Shown here: positions 9,704 through 18,977 of the stretch, piece by piece
Numbering within the stretch: position 1 is the first letter of the stretch
Layout: every line of letters begins with the position of its first letter
Assembly (NCBI GenBank): GCA_963737745.1
Contig: CAVTTR010000002.1
Coordinates: 186,001 to 250,000, forward strand
DNA length: 64,000 nt
Direction: 5' to 3'
DNA from: Bog-473 sp963737745
GTDB taxonomy: Bacteria > Actinomycetota > Acidimicrobiia > Acidimicrobiales > RAAP-2
Notes under the pieces: model-generated
Databases searched by the model: none
Told to the model about the DNA's origin: nothing
Seen by the model: the letters and a program-made list of their open reading frames with translations, nothing else
Translations under genes and position numbers: made by a program

Positions 9704-10330
9704 ATGACGGACTCAATGACGATCGACTCAGTGGAACTGTCGGAGGCTGGTCTCGCCGTCCGTAAGAAAGAACGAACGCGCCAGCAACTGGCCGAAGCGG
9801 CCGCTGAACTGTTTTCTGTGCGCGGTTACGCAGGCACGACCATTGATGACATCGCCGCCGCAGTGGATGTGTCGCCCCGCACATTCTTTCGCTACTTCCC
9901 GACGAAGGAGGACCTGATCGTCGTCATCGGGGCGATGAGTTTGGATCAGTTCCTCGAAGCGCTGCGGAATCGACCCCCCGAAGAATCGTTGCCGGTGGCG
10001 CTCCGAAAGGCGATCGACCAGTCGCTCACCCCGGCATGGGGGGACACCACCAGAGTTCGGTCCTTCCTGGCTCTCCTCAGAAAAACCCCAGCGCTCAAGG
10101 CACGATGGCTTGAAGAGGCCGATGCCAAGCGAGATCGCATGGCCGCAATCATCGCCGCCCGTACGGCCACCGATCCATCAGATTTGCGGAACCTTCTCAT
10201 TGCCGGCACTGTCACCTTGACCATCGACACGGCCTTGCAGGCGTGGGCCGTTCAGGACCTCGAACCCGACGTGGTCTCGTTCGTCTACCGGGGACTCAAC
10301 GAGTTGGCCACGGCCCTCCTGCCAACCTAG
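9704..10330 (+). CDS. TetR/AcrR-family transcriptional regulator
   Basis: A one-component regulator of about 208 aa. The N-terminal helix-turn-helix is clear: RQQLAEAAAELFSVRGYAGT, then TIDDIAAAVDVSPRTFFRYF and PTKEDLI (about residues 20-70). The remainder is an all-helical ligand/dimer domain with no recognisable effector. The ATG at 9704 is chosen because translation upstream in the same frame does not resemble the family. No target gene is adjacent in an obvious divergent arrangement. Confidence 0.9.
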   Translation: MTDSMTIDSVELSEAGLAVRKKERTRQQLAEAAAELFSVRGYAGTTIDDIAAAVDVSPRTFFRYFPTKEDLIVVIGAMSLDQFLEALRNRPPEESLPVALRKAIDQSLTPAWGDTTRVRSFLALLRKTPALKARWLEEADAKRDRMAAIIAARTATDPSDLRNLLIAGTVTLTIDTALQAWAVQDLEPDVVSFVYRGLNELATALLPT

Positions 10331-10530
10331 GTACTGCGACACGCGTCGAGAGCCCCAGCTCACCCAGCGCCCTGTTTTTGCAGAGCCGGGTTACATCTAC
10401 TCTGCGGCGGGCGTAGAATTGGTGCCTGCCGTGAGAAGCCATCGGGGCAGGTCAAACCAAGGCCCGGAGGAGTTGACATGGGAAGAGGTTCTGAGTGCTC
10501 CCACGTTTCCGAGAGTGATCGGTTCTCAAA

Positions 10531-10974
10531 ATGACGGGCAAGCGGACGAAGAGGCCTCAGGTCCCCAAGCTCGATCAGATGCTCGGCCCGCTCGAGGCAG
10601 AGGTCATGGAGATCATCTGGCTACGCGAGAACGCTCTCGTTTCCGAGGTCGAAGAAGTACTCAATAAGCGTCGAACGACGCCACTGGCGTATAAGACGGT
10701 ACTGACCATTTGTACCCGGTTGAGCGAAAAAGGGCTGCTCAACCACGAAAAAGAGGGTAGGGCGTTTCGGTATCACCCGACGATGACCCAACCGGAATTC
10801 ATCTCCCGACAAGCTTCGAAGGCGAGCGGAGCACTGCTGAGCCGCTTCGGCGACGTCGCACTCTCCAGCTTTGTCGATCAGGTGGCCGCCGATCCCGAAC
10901 AGCTGGCTGCCCTTCGCACTCTTCTAGGGCAGGACGAGTATGCGTCGCCGTCAGATGGAGAGCGAAACCGGTGA
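10531..10974 (+). CDS. BlaI/MecI/CopY-family transcriptional repressor (first)
   Basis: A 147-aa winged-helix repressor. The fold is recognisable from LGPLEAEVMEIIWL (helix 1), VEEVLNKRRTTPLAYKTVLT (recognition helix region), RLSEKGLLNHEKEGRAFRY (wing) and a C-terminal dimerisation helix with FGDVALSSFVDQ. Such repressors are normally released by a partner M56 membrane protease that cleaves near the middle of the protein. A second paralogue and a protease-like gene follow directly, which supports that assignment. Confidence 0.9.
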   Translation: MTGKRTKRPQVPKLDQMLGPLEAEVMEIIWLRENALVSEVEEVLNKRRTTPLAYKTVLTICTRLSEKGLLNHEKEGRAFRYHPTMTQPEFISRQASKASGALLSRFGDVALSSFVDQVAADPEQLAALRTLLGQDEYASPSDGERNR

Positions 10975-11000
10975 AGCGACCGGCGTCCCCTGAGGTTAAT

Positions 11001-11016
11001 CCTACACTACTGTAGG
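11001..11016. promoter_or_regulatory. Palindromic operator O1 upstream of second BlaI-like gene
   Basis: The sequence CCTACACTACTGTAGG has perfect 6-bp arms and a 4-nt spacer. It resembles the TACAN4TGTA-type BlaI box, ends 3 nt before the ATG at 11020 and covers the ribosome-binding region. It shares the pattern CCTACN6GTAGG with two sites upstream of 12515. It is likely the autoregulatory operator of this BlaI/MecI pair (inference from pattern and position). Confidence 0.7.
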
Positions 11017-11019
11017 GGA

Positions 11020-11463
11020 ATGATCCCAGGAGGGGAGAGCGGTGCAGCAGCCGGAAGGCTGGGATTGCGCCCGTTGGCACCCGATCCCCTAGGGCCCTTG
11101 CAGCTCGAGGTGATGGAGGGTCTTTGGAGCCGTCGAGTGGCCACGGCGGTCGAGCTCACCCGCGGGCTCAATGCACGTCGCCGCCACCCGCTTTCGAGCA
11201 AGACCATTCTGACCTGTCTGACCCGGCTTGAGGCAAAGGGGCTGGTCTCGCACGCCAGGGCAAGTCGGGCCTACCTCTTTTCTCCCACCAAATCAGCGGA
11301 TGAGGTATCGGCCTGGTACCTCGCCGGTCGCTTCCATGAGCTGATTCATCGCTTCGGAGACCTAGCCGTGGCAGTCTTTGTCCAGCAGGTCGGGGAGGAC
11401 TCCCGCCGCTACGAATTCCTACGTCAACTGGTGGAGGGACATGATGAGAGGGGTGGCCCGTAG
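11020..11463 (+). CDS. BlaI/MecI/CopY-family transcriptional repressor (second)
   Basis: A second 147-aa BlaI/MecI-type winged-helix protein: LGPLQLEVMEGLWSR, LNARRRHPLSSKTILTCLTR, LEAKGLVSHARASRAYLFSP, then FGDLAVAVFVQQVGEDSRR. It is a diverged paralogue of the gene just upstream. Its 3' end overlaps the peptidase gene start (11441) by 23 nt, so the two are probably translated together. A palindrome immediately upstream suggests autorepression. Alternative starts within the first 10 codons are possible. Confidence 0.88.
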   Translation: MIPGGESGAAAGRLGLRPLAPDPLGPLQLEVMEGLWSRRVATAVELTRGLNARRRHPLSSKTILTCLTRLEAKGLVSHARASRAYLFSPTKSADEVSAWYLAGRFHELIHRFGDLAVAVFVQQVGEDSRRYEFLRQLVEGHDERGGP

Positions 11464-12406
11464 CTTCTGGGCCGTCGTCGTCATCGTCCTCGCCGTCGAA
11501 ACCTTCATCGCGGTCCTGGCCGTTCGATCTGTCAACAGCGATCTGACCTGCTGGCTGTCTGGCGTCCAGGACGAGCTCTATCGCCATCAAGTCTGCGGAT
11601 CGACCGCGGCCATTGTGGGCTATCGCAGCTGGATTCCGGCCCTCGCCGTCCTCATCCTGTGCGCTGCCACGATCCTCGCTGGTCTCGTGACGCTCGTCGC
11701 GGAGTATGCCCGCACCAGGCTGGCGCTCCGGCGTCTCGGGGCCCCAATCGCGAGTCCCCAACGGCTGTCACAGGTCGCGTCGATGCTCCAGATCAACGTC
11801 CAGTTGTGTGCCGATGTTCAGGTTTTTTGTTGTTGTGCCGGTTTGTTCTTCCCCCAGGTCGTTCTCTCCAAGGGGATGTTCGATTTGTTGGATGAGTCCG
11901 AGCTCATCGCGGTGTTGGCCCACGAAGCGGCCCACGTCAAGCACCGCGATCCGGCCCGGGCGCTGGCCGTCCGCTGCGCCTCCAATGCCCTCTTCTATTT
12001 GCCCCTGACCCGCTATCTGTCGGAGAAAGCGCTCGTGGCTTCCGAGCTCGGTGCTGACTCGGCGGCTGTAACGGTGGCTGGCCAGCCCGCGCTCGTGCGG
12101 GCATTGCTTGACGTCCTTGGGCGTGCTCGCCCCGGCCTGGGCACCGTCACCGAAATGGCGTCCCTGGAGTCCCTGGACTCGAGGATCGAGGCGCTGCGCA
12201 CCAAGGCTCTCCCCCGGACCCGTCCGAGGGCGATGATCCAGGCGGCCAGCGGGTTGGTCTTGGCCGGTCTCATCCTCCTGGGTACGTGGTTGCCCGAACA
12301 GTCACATCATCTCAATGAACAACCCGCTCATCGTGTTGTGCGCGTCGGTCACGGCGGACCGGTCGCACCTCCTGGCACACCTGCGTCCAACGCGCCGAAG
12401 AATTAG
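11441..12406 (+). CDS. Membrane-bound M48/M56-type zinc metallopeptidase
   Basis: A membrane peptidase of about 321 aa. Two N-terminal membrane helices (SFWAVVVIVLAVETFIAVLAV and a second near WIPALAVLILCAATILAGLV) precede the zinc motif HEAAHVKHRD. EKALVASELGADSAAV further on supplies the third-ligand region, and a final helix lies near VLAGLILLGTWL. Coupling to BlaI repressors suggests the BlaR/MecR anti-repressor role. No penicillin-binding sensor domain is present, so beta-lactam sensing is not implied. Starts at 11441 or 11444 are both possible. Confidence 0.85.
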   Translation: MMRGVARSFWAVVVIVLAVETFIAVLAVRSVNSDLTCWLSGVQDELYRHQVCGSTAAIVGYRSWIPALAVLILCAATILAGLVTLVAEYARTRLALRRLGAPIASPQRLSQVASMLQINVQLCADVQVFCCCAGLFFPQVVLSKGMFDLLDESELIAVLAHEAAHVKHRDPARALAVRCASNALFYLPLTRYLSEKALVASELGADSAAVTVAGQPALVRALLDVLGRARPGLGTVTEMASLESLDSRIEALRTKALPRTRPRAMIQAASGLVLAGLILLGTWLPEQSHHLNEQPAHRVVRVGHGGPVAPPGTPASNAPKN

Positions 12407-12424
12407 TTCTTCCTGAATATTGAT

Positions 12425-12464
12425 CCTACAGTGCGGTAGGCGTATACTCCTACTCACAGGTAGG
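12425..12464. promoter_or_regulatory. Tandem palindromic operators O2 and O3 upstream of secreted protein
   Basis: Two 16-bp sites fit CCTACN6GTAGG: CCTACAGTGCGGTAGG (12425-12440) and CCTACTCACAGGTAGG (12449-12464), spaced 24 bp start to start. They lie 50-90 nt before the ATG at 12515 and match operator O1 in front of the second BlaI-like gene. Together they suggest that the secreted protein downstream is a direct repressor target. Confidence 0.7.
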
Positions 12465-12514
12465 AAGTCGGGTGCACGTTTCGTGACACCTCGAACGAAC
12501 CGAAAGGCGGAGCT

Positions 12515-12955
12515 ATGCGTTGTGCTGCTCTATGTCGTCGCACCCTCGTCCATCTCGCGGCAGCCGGACTGCTGATTGTCGCCGTAGGGACACTGAGCGT
12601 GGAGGCGGCCTCGGCATCATCGGCAGAGGTAACGGTGCACAGCGCGGTGCCGAGTATCGGCATACAGCCTGACAGCGCCAACGGCTGCGCCAGTTCGGTC
12701 TGCATCTACGTGACGGGCACGGGACTTCACGTCTCAGACTGGGCGACGTCCGTTCTGTTGAGCAAGACCATGTGCAGCACGGCGAGCTTCTGGGTGAATG
12801 GAGCTCTCTGGGCCAGTGGCGTGAACCAATGTGGAACTGCAGGCGAAGGGCTCGTGTCGGATTGGTCGAATCCGGGCAACTTCGCCAACGGGACCGTGTT
12901 GTGCAACACGTGGAGCGGCGTTTCGGGGAGGCCCTGCGAAACGGTGCACAGCTGA
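12515..12955 (+). CDS. Secreted hypothetical protein, putative BlaI-type regulon member
   Basis: A 146-aa protein with a cleavable signal peptide: an Arg/Cys-rich n-region, a hydrophobic core (LVHLAAAGLLIVAVGTLSV) and a likely cut after VEAASASS. The mature part has about six cysteines (NGCASSVCIYV, KTMCSTASFW, NQCGTAG, VLCNTW, RPCETVHS), which suggests disulfides after export. It matches no family I recognise. Two upstream palindromes shared with the BlaI operator suggest control by the adjacent repressor/protease system. Confidence 0.75.
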   Translation: MRCAALCRRTLVHLAAAGLLIVAVGTLSVEAASASSAEVTVHSAVPSIGIQPDSANGCASSVCIYVTGTGLHVSDWATSVLLSKTMCSTASFWVNGALWASGVNQCGTAGEGLVSDWSNPGNFANGTVLCNTWSGVSGRPCETVHS

Positions 12956-13073
12956 CGGACCAGGCCGGGTACGAAAGTGTGACTCGTCGACAATCGCGAA
13001 CGATTGGCCAATCAAAGGTCCGCTCCCATCTCGGGCAGGGTGAGATCGGCGTTTTGACCGGTCGGGCCACGGA

Positions 13074-15182
13074 ATGAGGGGGAAATTGAGTACCACGTCA
13101 GAGCCCGACCCGACAATGAAGTTGTCTCGAATCGATGCCGGCTCAGGTGATGCCATATTTGCGGCCACGCTCGATGGGATCATCACGGCGTGGAACCACG
13201 GGGCCGAACGTCTCTACGGATATAACGCCGCAGAGGTTATTGGCAGATCGGCCAGTTTTCTGTATCCCGATCGCGAATCATTAGCCCTGCGCGAGATCGT
13301 GGAGCGGATTGGTCGCGGCGAATCAAGCGACGTCATCGATGGATTTCGTTGGCGAGCCAACGGCGAATTCCTCGAAGTCGAATCTCGATTCTCGCCCATC
13401 TTTGACGAGTCCGGGGTTGTGGTCGGTGTGTCGTCCATTGGCCGTGACATCGGAGAACGACGCCGGCGAGAGAATGCGCTCCGTGATACCCAGGCGTTCT
13501 TGGAGCACGCGCAGTCCATCGGGCACGTAGGGGGCTGGAAAGCCTCGATAGATCACGAAGGTGTCATGACCATGAGCCTCGAAACCCATCGCATCACGGG
13601 GATCGAGGTGGGCCGGGAGATTCGGCTTCTCGACTTCGCACAGCTCGTCCATGTCGACGATCGCTTAACCCTCTTCGAGTCCCTCGAGAACGTCCGGGAC
13701 GTGCGCGCACCCACCCAGGTGGAGATTCGATTCACTCGGCCCGACGGCTCCTCCTGTTGGCTCTTTCTGGCGGCGGATGTCGAGTCCGACTCTCGCGGTG
13801 TCGTCATTGGATATGTCGGCGTTCTCCGGGACATTACGGAGTCGAAGGAAGCTGAGATCCGGCTCGCTCACGATGCCCTCCACGATCCACTTACCGGTCT
13901 GCCGAACCGTGGACTGTTTCTCGACCGGGTGGCTTTGGCCATCGCTCGCACGGCGCGTACCGGCTCCTACGTCGCCGTGCTGAGTCTCGACCTCGACCAC
14001 TTCGGGGTCTTCAACGATGCGCACGGCGACCACAGCGGCGACGAACTCCTACGCGCGACGGCCGACCGCTTGCGCTCGTTGGTGCGGGTAACCGATACGG
14101 TCAGCAGATTCGGTGCCGACGAATACGGCCTCGTGTGCGAGAACGTGTCGACGGCGGCCACAGCGGCCGAACGGGCTCATCGCTACGTCAAGGCTATTGA
14201 GCGACCCTTTTCGATTGAGGGCGGTGACGCACTCCTTACGGCCAGCATCGGGATCGCCGTCGGTGGGCCAGAAGCCGTGGCCGAAGCGATGGTGCGCGAT
14301 GCCCAGTTGGCCATGCACCGCGCCAAGGAGCGGGGAAGAAATCGCTATGAACTCTTCGACAGGGCTCTGCGCCAGGAAGTCCAGGAACGCTCTGCCCTCG
14401 AGTCCGCGTTACGGCGTTCACTCGAGAGTGGGGAGCTTTTCTTGGAGTATCAGCCGATAGCGTCCTTGAGCGAAGCCCGTTTCGTGAGCGCGGAAGCGCT
14501 GGTGCGATGGCGACACAAGGAACGAGGGGTTATTCAGCCCAATGACTTCATTCCCACGGCGGAAGAAACCGGTCTCATCGTGCCTCTGGGGCGACTTGTC
14601 CTCGAGTCGGCCTGCAGGCAGGTGCGCCAGTGGCGTGACCTTTCGCCGGAGTCCTCATGGCGGGTCTCGGTCAATGTCGCGGCCACGCAACTTCGAGAGG
14701 CCGATTTTCCCGACGTGGTCGAGCAGGTGCTCGACGATGAAGGACTCGAGCCTGCGGCCTTGTGTCTCGAACTGACCGAATCCATTTTGATGGACGAGGG
14801 GATCGTCACCGATGTGATCGCTCGTATTCGCCAGCTCGGCGTGCGGATTTCCATTGACGATTTCGGAACGAAGTACTCATCGCTCTCCTATCTGACTCGC
14901 CTCTCCGTCGACGAGTTGAAGATTGACCAGTCCTTTGTCGAGGGAATCGTGGGCGACGAATCCAAGCGAGCCGTCGTTTCCGCCATTCTCGCCATAGGGA
15001 AATCCCTCGAACTGCCGGTGACTGCCGAAGGGGTCGAGACCGAGGCCCAGCTGCGGGAACTGCAGCGCCTCGGATGTGACTCCGTCCAAGGTTTTTATTT
15101 CGCCAAACCTCTGGCCCCCGAAGCCTGCTTCAGGTCGTTCCAGGAACCGCCGACAGCGTTAACAAGAGCGTCGCTGATCTGA
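13074..15182 (+). CDS. PAS-PAS-GGDEF-EAL signalling protein (c-di-GMP turnover)
   Basis: A soluble 702-aa regulator. Domains in order are PAS (about 20-130, IFAATLDGIITAWNHGAERL), a second PAS with PAC-like end (about 140-260), GGDEF (about 262-430) and EAL (about 440-690). The GGDEF signature is degenerate (RFGADEYGL), so cyclase activity is doubtful. The EAL domain keeps EALVRW, LELTESIL, IDDFGTKYSSL and TAEGVET, so phosphodiesterase activity is likely. No membrane helix is present, so sensing is probably cytoplasmic. The adjacent genes give no target. Confidence 0.92.
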   Translation: MRGKLSTTSEPDPTMKLSRIDAGSGDAIFAATLDGIITAWNHGAERLYGYNAAEVIGRSASFLYPDRESLALREIVERIGRGESSDVIDGFRWRANGEFLEVESRFSPIFDESGVVVGVSSIGRDIGERRRRENALRDTQAFLEHAQSIGHVGGWKASIDHEGVMTMSLETHRITGIEVGREIRLLDFAQLVHVDDRLTLFESLENVRDVRAPTQVEIRFTRPDGSSCWLFLAADVESDSRGVVIGYVGVLRDITESKEAEIRLAHDALHDPLTGLPNRGLFLDRVALAIARTARTGSYVAVLSLDLDHFGVFNDAHGDHSGDELLRATADRLRSLVRVTDTVSRFGADEYGLVCENVSTAATAAERAHRYVKAIERPFSIEGGDALLTASIGIAVGGPEAVAEAMVRDAQLAMHRAKERGRNRYELFDRALRQEVQERSALESALRRSLESGELFLEYQPIASLSEARFVSAEALVRWRHKERGVIQPNDFIPTAEETGLIVPLGRLVLESACRQVRQWRDLSPESSWRVSVNVAATQLREADFPDVVEQVLDDEGLEPAALCLELTESILMDEGIVTDVIARIRQLGVRISIDDFGTKYSSLSYLTRLSVDELKIDQSFVEGIVGDESKRAVVSAILAIGKSLELPVTAEGVETEAQLRELQRLGCDSVQGFYFAKPLAPEACFRSFQEPPTALTRASLI

Positions 15183-15280
15183 CCAGCTCCATCCGAGGGG
15201 TCACAGTCAGGGCAGATTGGCACGACCAAGGACCCACGGTGGTGGAACGTTGCCGGTCTCGGCATTAGCATCCCCTCCCG

Positions 15281-17321
15281 ATGCTCAGATCCGCCAGGGC
15301 CGGCGAGCGATGGTGGCAGAACGTCCCCTTTCTTATCGGCGTAGCGATCCTCGTCGTCGTGGGTATCGAGATCGTCGTGACGGCCCACAGCGAACTTGCG
15401 AATTCCCAGGTGGGGCAGGACACCCAATGGCAATACAAAGACGGCGCCGCTCTCTGGACCGGTCATTCCCCCTACCGCGATTGGCGGTTCACCTACCCAC
15501 CACCCGACGCCATTTTGTGGGCCCTCCTCGCGAAGATCGCCACCCTGCACACGGTTCTGGTGGTGCAGGCGTACCTTCAGCCCGCACTTATTACAGCCAC
15601 GTTGTGCGGCGCGTGCTACCTCGCAATGCGGAGCACCCTGTGGCTTGTCGCAGGCTCGCTCACCTCAATAGTCGTGTTGCGGAGCGACACCGTTATCAAC
15701 TGGCTCTGGGTGGAGAACACCTCGGTTCTCTCTGGCAGCCGCCACCGTGGTGATGCTGGCGGCGCTCTTCCGGAAACGGTGGGGATGGTTCGCGCTCGTG
15801 TTGGGCTTAACCATCCTGGTGAAGCCTCTGCTTGCTCCCTTTGCCGTGATCCTGCTTGTCTGCCGTCGTTGGCGGGAGCTGATTTCATTGGTGCTCGGAG
15901 TGGGAATCATCGTCGCACTCACACTTCCGATCGTCGGTAGTTTCAGCCAGTTCACGACCGCCTCGCACCGGATACTCGGTGGATCCGATCTTGTCGGCCC
16001 GATCGGGTCCATGTTCAACGAGTCACTTACGGCTATTGGCGTGATCCAGCACCTCTCTCATGGGTTGGTCAACTCTCTACGCGTCGCCTGCGTCGTGCTG
16101 GCCATAGTCGCCATATGGCGGGCGTGGCGGTTTCGTCTGCAGAATCCCGTCGAGCTCTTCGCGGTCGCCAACGCTTGTTACGCCGCGGCGATGCTGGCCG
16201 GAGCTCTCTCAGAGGTTCACTACGAGTACGCCACTGCAGCCGGAATGATCCTGATCCTGGCTCGCAGCCCGAGCCTGCTCGCCCGGACACTGATCGTCGC
16301 AGCGTCGGTCTGCGCCCTCTTCTCGTCGCCCTTCTTCGGCTTCGGAGGGTCAATTTTTGCTGCGCAGTTTCGCTTCGTGCTGTACGAGTTTCTCCTGCTG
16401 TTGGGCTCGGTCGTGGCGGTTTTCGGCGCCCGGGTGCCTCTAACGAAATCCCGACGGGATTCTGAACCGGTGACCCCGGCGAGGGTCCCGCAACTGGCGA
16501 CAAGCGGTGCCCCCTCGCTGCAAATCGGCATAGCTGTGGTCGCGTACAACGCCGAGTCGACGCTGGTGGGAACCCTGAACCGCATCCCGGCCGAGTTCCG
16601 AAGCCGCATCGCGGAGATCATCATCTGCGACGACGCGAGCCACGACGCCACCTTCGAACTGGCTCAGGGCTGGGCCATGGAGCACGGCTCTATGCGGACC
16701 CATATCGTCCGTCACCCGAAGAACCTGGGCTATGGGGGTAACCAGAAGGCCGCCTACCATCTGGCGATCGATCACGGGCTCGATGTGGTCGTGCTTCTGC
16801 ACGGCGATGGTCAATATGCGCCCGAGTTCCTTCCCGACATGGTCGCGCCGTTCGAGGACGGCGGCTGTGACGTCGTGTTTGGGTCACGAATGCTGATCAA
16901 AGGCGCAGCTCGGCGTGGGGGAATGCCCCTGTACAAGCGGGTAGGCAACAGGATACTGACCGCGTTTGAGAACCGGATCCTTCGCACGCGACTCTCCGAG
17001 TTCCACTCCGGATATCGGGCGTACACGACCGACATCCTCCGCCGAATTCCGTTTGAAGCAAATAGTGACGAATTCAATTTCGACACGCAGATCATCGTTC
17101 AGGTACTCGACGTCGGTGGGCGCATTGAGGAGATCCCGATACCCACCTTCTACGGTGACGAGATCTGCTATGTGAACGGAATGAAATACGCGAAGGACAG
17201 CGTTCTCGACGTGCTTGCCTACCGGCGCGCCTTGCGAGGGCGAGGGACGAAAGCGTGGATTCCGCGGGAGTGCCAACCCTTGGTAATCGAGTCTGATGCA
17301 CCACCGCAGCCGGTAGGTTGA
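15281..17321 (+). CDS. Membrane GT87-like domain fused to GT2 glycosyltransferase (frameshifted)
   Basis: The N-terminal half (about 400 aa) is polytopic and resembles DUF2029/GT87 polyprenyl-phosphate-sugar transferases, with QYKDGAALWTGHSPYRDWRF and TYPPPDAILW near the start. A one-base loss near 15730 breaks the frame between NTSVL and AAATVVMLAALFRKRW. The C-terminal 260 aa are a DPM1-like GT2 domain: GIAVVAYNAESTLVGTLNRI, IICDDASHDAT, NLGYGGNQKAAY, LLHGDGQYAPE, SGYRAYTTDIL. Corrected length is about 680 aa. A polyprenyl-phosphate-sugar synthase fused to its user would fit, but this is inference. Confidence 0.82.
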
Positions 17322-17349
17322 ATCCCTCTTGGAGCGGCTGATGTGGCTG

Positions 17350-17369
17350 CCCCCAAGAACGTGTGGGGG
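17350..17369. terminator. Hairpin between convergent glycosyltransferase and DUF2142 genes
   Basis: CCCCCA (17350-17355) pairs with TGGGGG (17364-17369) around an 8-nt loop in the 56-nt gap between two convergent genes. It lacks a T-run, so a terminator role rests on position and stem strength. Confidence 0.45.
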
Positions 17370-17377
17370 ATAACCCG

Positions 17378-18892
17378 TTACAGCGGGGGACGCAGGTAGT
17401 GGTAGTGCTGTAGCCCCAATACAGAACACGCCAGCACGCCAGCCAAGCCCACGGCGATACACGCTCGATAGGCGGGAGCTCGAATCACGCGGGCCGAGAA
17501 CGCGCCAGCTGGGAGCGCACCCAGCAAAAGTGGAGGGATGAGCGGGAGGAAGTAGCGGGGCGGCAACGCATCGATGCGGGGAGCGAGATACGCGTTCCAG
17601 TTGGTGTACGCGACGGCAAAGATCGCCAGTGCGATGGTCAGAAATGCCGCAAGGAGCTGGAGCCGGAACGGCCGGGGGATAGCGAGCTGGCTCGGTTCGT
17701 CGGGCGCAACGCAGGCGCACGCGATCAGTGCAACACAGGCGACGATAAGCCATTCCGGAATCTGGTAGAGGGCGAGCTGGCCGAAGAGTTGATTGGGGAA
17801 CGCCAATCCCTCGTACACAAACGTCCTTCCGATATCGGCGATAAAGACGTTGGGATGGGTCAGGATATATCGGGTTTGGCGACCGACGGCCAGATTGCGG
17901 AACGCGTAGCCGTGGCTTTGCGAGACACCGCCTAACCAAGCGTTGGGGTTGTCCTGAGAGATGGAGTGTGTGGCCTGATATGTGCCCCAGAGAACGGCCA
18001 GCGCCAACGCGCCCCCAATGATCGCTGCCAGCACCGGACCGACCGTCTTTCGATGGCGCCACGCCGGCCAGAGGAAGAGCAACGCGAGGGCCACGTAGGG
18101 TGGCTTGGCGAGCGCGAGAAATCCCGCTGCCGCGCCGATCTCGATCAGCAGGCGGCGGGAAGGGGGCTGCAGATCGACGGCCAACTTTATCGCTTCAGCC
18201 ACGATCAGAAATGAAAGGACCATGGTGACGCCGTCCGCGGACACGGTCGACGCCTGATTGAGCGCGGCAGGTATCAGGCCACAGGCAACTAGAACCCACC
18301 GGTGTACCGGCAGCCGCCGCACCGCCAGCGCCAGCAGACTTGCATACAAGACAACGCCGGCGAAACGCGCCAGATAGAGGAGAGCGAGCACGGACAGGCC
18401 GAAGATGCGACCCACTGCAATGGCGACCGCATACGCCGTGTAGGCACCCGGACCGTACGAGGCGGCATTACCCACCGCGACGAAAGTCGAAGGACCGTGG
18501 GGCGCAGGGTCGTCGAGATGGTGGAGAAAAGCGGTCCGGTCCCGGTCGAGGAATGTATCGACCGTCAGGCGCTGGACATCGCTCGTGTACGTACCGGGTA
18601 GGAACGCGCCGTACAGCCCATTGTGTCGAGTGGTGAGGATGTCGCCCTGTGATATCTGATACGCCCTGGCAAAGTGGTCTCGCTCATCCCCGCCCGCCAT
18701 CGGGGGCGTGAGCACGGCAATTGCGAGACCGCCCAAGAGGGCCAGGAAGAAGGCGACCAAGGCAGGACGTCGGGCGATGGCCGAGAGCGCTCGGCGTGAA
18801 CCGGCCCAAACTCTCGTCCGGGCGGAGGAGGTAGCGGCGACCACCTGCGGTGAGCTACGTTCCGATTCGACAACGTCCCCCGTTACCGCCAT
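17378..18892 (-). CDS. DUF2142-type polytopic membrane protein
   Basis: A 504-aa protein with about 11-12 hydrophobic segments. The signature early region is LTPPMAGGDERDHFARAYQI, typical of DUF2142 proteins, which have the GT-C glycosyltransferase topology with acidic residues in the first extracytoplasmic loop. LIPAALNQASTVSADGVTM is also family-like. The role is probably in cell-envelope polysaccharide assembly, but no substrate is known. It faces the fused glycosyltransferase gene, so a shared surface-glycan function is plausible. Confidence 0.85.
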   Translation of the reverse strand: MAVTGDVVESERSSPQVVAATSSARTRVWAGSRRALSAIARRPALVAFFLALLGGLAIAVLTPPMAGGDERDHFARAYQISQGDILTTRHNGLYGAFLPGTYTSDVQRLTVDTFLDRDRTAFLHHLDDPAPHGPSTFVAVGNAASYGPGAYTAYAVAIAVGRIFGLSVLALLYLARFAGVVLYASLLALAVRRLPVHRWVLVACGLIPAALNQASTVSADGVTMVLSFLIVAEAIKLAVDLQPPSRRLLIEIGAAAGFLALAKPPYVALALLFLWPAWRHRKTVGPVLAAIIGGALALAVLWGTYQATHSISQDNPNAWLGGVSQSHGYAFRNLAVGRQTRYILTHPNVFIADIGRTFVYEGLAFPNQLFGQLALYQIPEWLIVACVALIACACVAPDEPSQLAIPRPFRLQLLAAFLTIALAIFAVAYTNWNAYLAPRIDALPPRYFLPLIPPLLLGALPAGAFSARVIRAPAYRACIAVGLAGVLACSVLGLQHYHYLRPPL

Positions 18893-18977
18893 CGGGATAC
18901 ATTACTAATCCACTGCTGCGTCCACGGGATGCGCCAGACAACCCATCGAGTCGCCAAGGTAGCGGCCGCACGAGTCG

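Noticed and set aside
10397..10415. CTAC/GTAG inverted repeat before the first BlaI-like gene
   Set aside because: The arms are only 4-5 bp with a 12-nt spacer, so it does not fit the 16-bp CCTACN6GTAGG operator.
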